Assembly (NCBI GenBank): GCA_015499985.1
Contig: JAAAUF010000184.1
Coordinates: 1-47,596 of the forward strand
Reading direction: 5' to 3'
DNA length: 47,596 nt
From: Haplosporangium gracile
Lineage: Eukaryota > Mortierellomycota > Mortierellomycetes > Mortierellales > Mortierellaceae
The position numbers and the translations under genes are program-made. The number at the start of each line of letters is the position of its first letter. Within the stretch, counting starts at the first letter, position 1. The notes under the pieces were generated by a model. It did not search any database, was not told the origin of the DNA, and was given only the letters and a program-made list of their open reading frames with translations. Of this stretch, positions 45,066 to 47,596 are shown in pieces.

Positions 45066-47408
45066 ATGACCGCCCTCGACCAGCTCAAGAACTTCACCAC
45101 CGTCGTCTCCGACACCGGCGACTTCGAGTGTAAGCACATGCACATATACACACTTTTGTTGTTTCTTTGGCGGCCTTTTTTTTTCTTACTTTCTCACGTT
45201 GCTTACTTTTTTCTGACAATGGAGCGAATCGCAGTAATGAACAGGATGCAAAGAAACTGATTAGCTTCTTCTTTATCTTTTCCAAACACGTTTACTTGTA
45301 CACAATAATAGCCATTGCTCAGTACAAGCCCACTGATGCCACCACCAACCCCTCGTTGATCTTGGCTGCTTCCCAAAAGTCCAACTATGGCCACTTGATC
45401 AACGACGCTATTGCCTATGCCAAGAAGATCGGAGGGTATGTATCTCTTCCTTTACTTTGTCTCTTCCTTTACTTTATCTCTTTTATTTTCCTGGGGACCC
45501 AAAGATGGAGGAGATTGATTTATCCCCGCAAAAACTGGGGGTGCAGTGAGGAAGAGGAAGTTCAGACCAGAGCAAAGGGAACATTGAACCGACGCGAACT
45601 ACTTTTTTTTCTCCCTTGGTTTCATTCTCAATTGTGTGCTGGCGATTCTGTTGAAAAGGATTTCTTTTTTACATGACTGTATTTCCTTTTCAGCCTAATC
45701 CAACCGGATAAGTCATGTTTTATTTGCATGCATTGGTATATGTTCTTCCCGATTGTGGATGGAGTGGGGATAAGAGTGAGGGGGAAGTAGTGGAAAGGAG
45801 GATAGATCATTGAACGACGACGAAAAAAAGAGAATCTATTGCCGTGGGAATATGAACATAGGGTGACAAACAACAACACCAAGCAGCAACACCCCGATCA
45901 GTTGGAATGTAATCACACATGCGTTAAGCAAGAAAGCAGGCAAGCAAGCCGAGACCAATTGATCGATCACGACATTGCGTAAAAAGAATAGAGTCTCGAC
46001 GACTCTCGACACAACAGAGCGCAACGGAACACAGCAGGCATAGCGCGTTAGTGGCTCAACGAACGTGGACACCGTTTTTTTCTTTTTGTATATCAGAAGG
46101 GGCTTGGCTGGGTAACATGCAAGCATGCGCTGCGCGGTTTCTTTTTTTTTTTTTTCCCCTTTATTATCTTTCGTTGTTGGAAAGATGGGGCGAAGAGGAC
46201 CATTTGGGTATCATATGCTGGAGGTCGATGGTGGATTTTGTCAAGGAATCCAGATCAGATCGACCTCAAAAAAAAAAAGGATTCATGACATGATTATGGT
46301 GTGTTTCCTTATCAGTTGTAAAGTTGGGAGATTGATGACTTCTTTTGGGTTATGCGATCACTTTTGATTTATTTATTGTTTTGTGGGGCCGTCCGACTAC
46401 TATCTGACTCTCTACAAGACACTCACCCAAAAAAAAATTAAAATGCGCTCCTTTGCCCTGATAAGACTCATGCCGCTCAAATTCACACACACTAACCCAA
46501 TGGCCCCATCCTTACTTTTCTTCGTATAGCCCCATCGAGTCCCAGACCGAGTCTGCTTTGGATAAGCTCCTCGTCAACTTTGGTGTCGAGATCTTGAAGA
46601 TCGTTCCCGGCCGTGTCTCGACCGAGGTCGATGCCCGTCTCTCCTTCGATAGGGAGGCCACCATCGCCAAGGCCAAGAAGATCATCGGTCTCTACAAGGA
46701 TGCCGGTGTCTCCAAGGAGCGCATTCTCATCAAGATCGCCTCCACCTGGGAGGGTATTCAGGCTGCCAAGCACCTCGAGGCTGTCGAGGGCATCCACTGC
46801 AACCTCACCCTTCTCTTCTCCTTCGGCCAGGTAAGAACATAATCTCAGGATTCACTCAATTGATACTTATGCTGTGACAAAAACGACATGTTTTTACTAA
46901 ACATATTTTAACAATTTGTAAAACTATCTAGGCTGTTGCTTGCGCCGAGGCCAAGGTCACTTTGATCTCGCCCTTCGTCGGCCGTATCCTCGACTGGTAC
47001 AAGGCCACCCAAAAGAAGGAGTACGCTGGCGCCGAGGATCCCGGTGTCATCTCTGTCTCCAAGATTTACAACTACTACAAGCAGCACGGCTACAAGACCA
47101 TTGTCATGGGCGCCTCCTTCCGCTCCGTTGGCGAGATTGAGGAGTTGGCCGGATGCGACTTCTTGACCATCTCGCCCAACCTCTTGGAAGAGCTCCACAA
47201 GTCGAACAAGACCCTTGAGCGCAAGTTGAGCCCCGAGATTGCTACCTCGTCTGCCCAGCAGTACCCCAAGGTCTCGTTCGACGAGGCTGCCTTCCGCTGG
47301 GAGTTGAACGAGGATCCCATGGCCACCGAGAAGTTGTCCGAGGGTATCCGCAAGTTTGCTGCCGATGCTACCAAGCTCGAGAAGCAGCTCGCTGCTAAGC
47401 TGGCTTAA
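45066..47408 (+). CDS. TAL1: Transaldolase, 4 exons, 321 aa
   Basis: Exons: 45066-45129, 45312-45435, 46530-46830, 46932-47408. The enzyme moves a dihydroxyacetone unit between sugar phosphates in the non-oxidative pentose phosphate pathway (cytosol). Signature 1 is in [12 protein letters not shown] (residues 31-42). The Schiff-base lysine is Lys131 in [55 protein letters not shown] and [12 protein letters not shown] are all present. The length is slightly below yeast Tal1, which has a longer N-terminus. Intron 2 is 1094 bases, far longer than any other intron here with firm boundaries; the frame across it (GG plus C) is sound and gives [17 protein letters not shown]. The leader ends in CAACACAACACAACC. 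AATAAA is at 47507. Confidence 0.96.
45436..46529 (+). other. Long second intron of transaldolase (1094 bases)
   Basis: GTATGT donor and TATAG acceptor. The first 60 bases contain two copies of CTCTTCCTTTACTTT. The interior has no convincing ORF on either strand. A possible box C (TGATGA near 46333) and box D (CTGA near 46404) are spaced like a C/D snoRNA but lack a terminal stem. Confidence 0.6.
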
Positions 47409-47596
47409 ATCTGTTCGTTTATTTAATTTCTCTTTTACTTTTTCCATACTTTCTTTGCATTCCTATCCGCAATCAGTTCATGACATGGAGAAATTGTACA
47501 TAATCAAATAAAAACTCACAAAAAAAAACGCTAATGGTTTTTTGAAAGCAACGTGAATTTGAGCGTGGTTATGGCATGGCAAGGTAGGAACCCTTG

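Noticed and set aside
46325..46415. Possible C/D-box snoRNA in the transaldolase intron
   Set aside because: Box C-like and box D-like words are present, but no terminal stem or clear guide element was found. Not enough to annotate.

Overview
The window is nuclear DNA of a fungus. Nearly every gene is split by short GT-AG introns (mostly 45-400 bases), leaders are pyrimidine-rich, several genes are followed by AATAAA, and the gene set is fungal (TUP1, BUD6, VPS55, PET123-like mS26, IML2/TTC39, SRP40). An HSDL2-like dehydrogenase, an SLC33A1-type transporter and high intron density fit an early-diverging lineage such as Mortierellomycota. That placement is inference; no marker gene for phylogeny was tested.

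Layout. 1-12460, all plus strand: TUP1 (co-repressor), ORC6 (origin recognition), MAU2/SCC4 (cohesin loader) and BUD6 (formin activator), packed closely. 12461-16000: a poly-N gap, a frame-disrupted NmrA-type Rossmann pseudogene and an intact HSDL2-like short-chain dehydrogenase with a 10-base microexon. 16266-20677: VPS55 (plus), SRP9 (minus) and RPS14 (plus). The 5' ends of VPS55 and RPS14 do not resolve cleanly, and a frame-broken unknown ORF lies in front of RPS14. 21337-25392: deoxyhypusine hydroxylase (plus), SRP40/NOLC1-like nucleolar protein (minus), and mS26 mitoribosomal protein (plus), which shares a 284-base divergent promoter with SRP40. 26198-32856: DOT1 (plus), convergent with an acetyl-CoA transporter (minus). 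34164-40407: TTC39/IML2 protein (plus), convergent with a large kelch-BTB protein (minus). 40408-45065: a gene-poor 4.6 kb stretch rich in simple repeats, with one strong hairpin. 45066-47408: transaldolase with an unusually long second intron.

By function, several genes touch protein synthesis (RPS14, DOHH for eIF5A hypusination, SRP9, mS26, SRP40). Another group acts on chromosomes (TUP1, ORC6, MAU2, DOT1). There is no operon logic. Meaningful arrangements are the tight ORC6-MAU2 tandem, the divergent SRP40/mS26 pair, and convergent pairs whose 3' ends lie close together or overlap.

I rebuilt exon structures by eye from splice sites and reading-frame continuity. For the multi-exon genes given full exon lists, summed exon lengths are multiples of three; VPS55 and RPS14 are the exceptions and are flagged. 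I found no bacterial-type defence system, CRISPR array, tRNA, rRNA or recognisable transposon. The most unusual items are an SR-like arginine-serine tract inside DOT1, a near-perfect 23-bp hairpin at 41577-41656, the VPS55 and RPS14 5' anomalies, the 10-base microexon, and a T10A10 palindrome between two convergent genes.
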